64,000 bases of DNA from Salinisphaera sp963835375 (GTDB taxonomy: Bacteria > Pseudomonadota > Gammaproteobacteria > Nevskiales > Salinisphaeraceae), in the NCBI GenBank assembly GCA_963835375.1, contig CAWIGB010000015.1, positions 222,095 to 286,094 on the forward strand, given 5' to 3'. The notes beneath the pieces were generated by a model. That model made no database searches. It was not told the DNA's origin and worked only from the letters and a program-made list of their open reading frames with translations. This document shows, piece after piece, positions 63,579 through 64,000 of this stretch. A program made the translations under genes and the position numbers. Positions within the stretch are counted from its first letter, which is position 1. Every line of letters starts with the position of its first letter.

Positions 63579-64000
63579 TGGGCGAGCGTGAAACGCTGCG
63601 TCCGGCGGTCGCGCGCAGAACGCTCTCGCAGTGGCTCGACTATCAGTTGGCAATCCACCCCAGCGAGATCGAGCTCGGGCTCGATCGCGTTCGGGCGGTG
63701 GCCGCTCGACTCGATCTGCTGCCGCCGTCACACACGACGATCACGGTCGCGGGCACCAACGGCAAGGGCAGCGGCGTGGCGCTGCTGTCGGGGCTGATCG
63801 GGCCCCGTGCCCGGGTGGGGGCTTATACCTCGCCGCATCTGTGGCGCTACAACGAACGCGTAGTGATCGACGACGAGCCCGTGGCCGACGAAGAACTCGT
63901 GGCGGCGTTCGAAGCGATCGAGGCGGCACGCGGTGCTGTTTCCCTGACGTTCTTCGAGTTCGGCACGTTGGCGGCGCTGCTCATCTTCAAGCGCATGATG
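63578..64000 (+). CDS. folC: folylpolyglutamate/dihydrofolate synthase, 3' end outside window
   Basis: The GTG at 63578 overlaps the accD stop (TAGTG), and 141 codons are present before the window ends. The ATP-binding loop TVAGTNGKGSGVALLSGL lies near residues 56-73, preceded by SQWLDYQLAIHPSEIELGLDR and followed by YTSPHLWRYNERVVID, all characteristic of FolC. accD-folC is a standard pair in gammaproteobacteria. Frame and start are well supported by the overlap. Confidence 0.94.
   Translation, partial: MGERETLRPAVARRTLSQWLDYQLAIHPSEIELGLDRVRAVAARLDLLPPSHTTITVAGTNGKGSGVALLSGLIGPRARVGAYTSPHLWRYNERVVIDDEPVADEELVAAFEAIEAARGAVSLTFFEFGTLAALLIFKRMM

Noticed and set aside
1..64000. CRISPR array, prophage, integron or insertion sequence
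   Set aside because: No regularly spaced repeats, integrase, transposase or phage structural gene was recognised.

Overview
The window is a GC-rich stretch of a gammaproteobacterial chromosome. The supporting content is ftsK-lolA-rarA, serS, parE/parC, an EF-P beta-lysylation set, and a leuCDB-fimV-truA-trpFBA-accD-folC block of the Pseudomonas/Chromatiales type. Gene content and somewhat acidic proteins would fit a halophile such as Salinisphaera, but that is an inference, not a demonstrated identity. Nearly all DNA is coding. No tRNA, rRNA, CRISPR array, prophage or transposase gene was found.

Layout. 0-8.7 kb: partial GNAT-like protein, a small unknown protein, ftsK, lolA, a VanZ-like protein, rarA, a HAD hydrolase and a LuxR-type response regulator. 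8.7-12.3 kb: a solute-symporter/histidine-kinase hybrid convergent with that regulator, resembling CrbS/CrbR (MxtR/ErdR). 12.7-17.7 kb: serS and a sulfur-assimilation group (cysB-like regulator, TSUP permease, cysG). 17.7-31.1 kb: a complete-looking but compact aryl-polyene-type gene cluster of fifteen genes in two divergent, tightly coupled operons separated by a 339-bp region with strong RNA/DNA folding potential. 31.2-37.7 kb: a Bax-inhibitor-1 protein, then a signalling operon of GAF kinase with three receiver domains, CheR methyltransferase and REC-GGDEF cyclase. 37.7-42.5 kb: xseB and the topoisomerase IV genes parE and parC. 42.6-47.4 kb: a FimX-like degenerate GGDEF/EAL protein, epmB, efp and epmA. 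47.4-52.7 kb: psd, prmB, aroC, a TPR protein and a LysR regulator. 52.8-64 kb: leuC, a methyltransferase, leuD, leuB, fimV, truA, trpF, trpB, trpA, accD and the start of folC.

The genes work as recognisable units. The aryl polyene cluster holds carrier protein, ligase, condensing, reducing and dehydrating enzymes, acyltransferase, thioesterase and an export set. epmA, epmB and efp together modify and supply elongation factor P. The kinase-CheR-cyclase operon and the FimX-like protein point to c-di-GMP-linked surface behaviour, and fimV is the usual partner of type IV pili.

An important caveat is that nine genes carry frameshifts (ftsK, the LuxR regulator, the GAF kinase, the FimX-like gene, prmB, aroC, the LysR gene, leuC and the methyltransferase). 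I count about fourteen events, twelve of them +1, and eleven of them fall between 44.5 and 54.9 kb. Several of these genes are normally essential and each reads perfectly when one base is removed or added, so sequencing or assembly error is the likeliest cause. These genes are annotated across the shifts.
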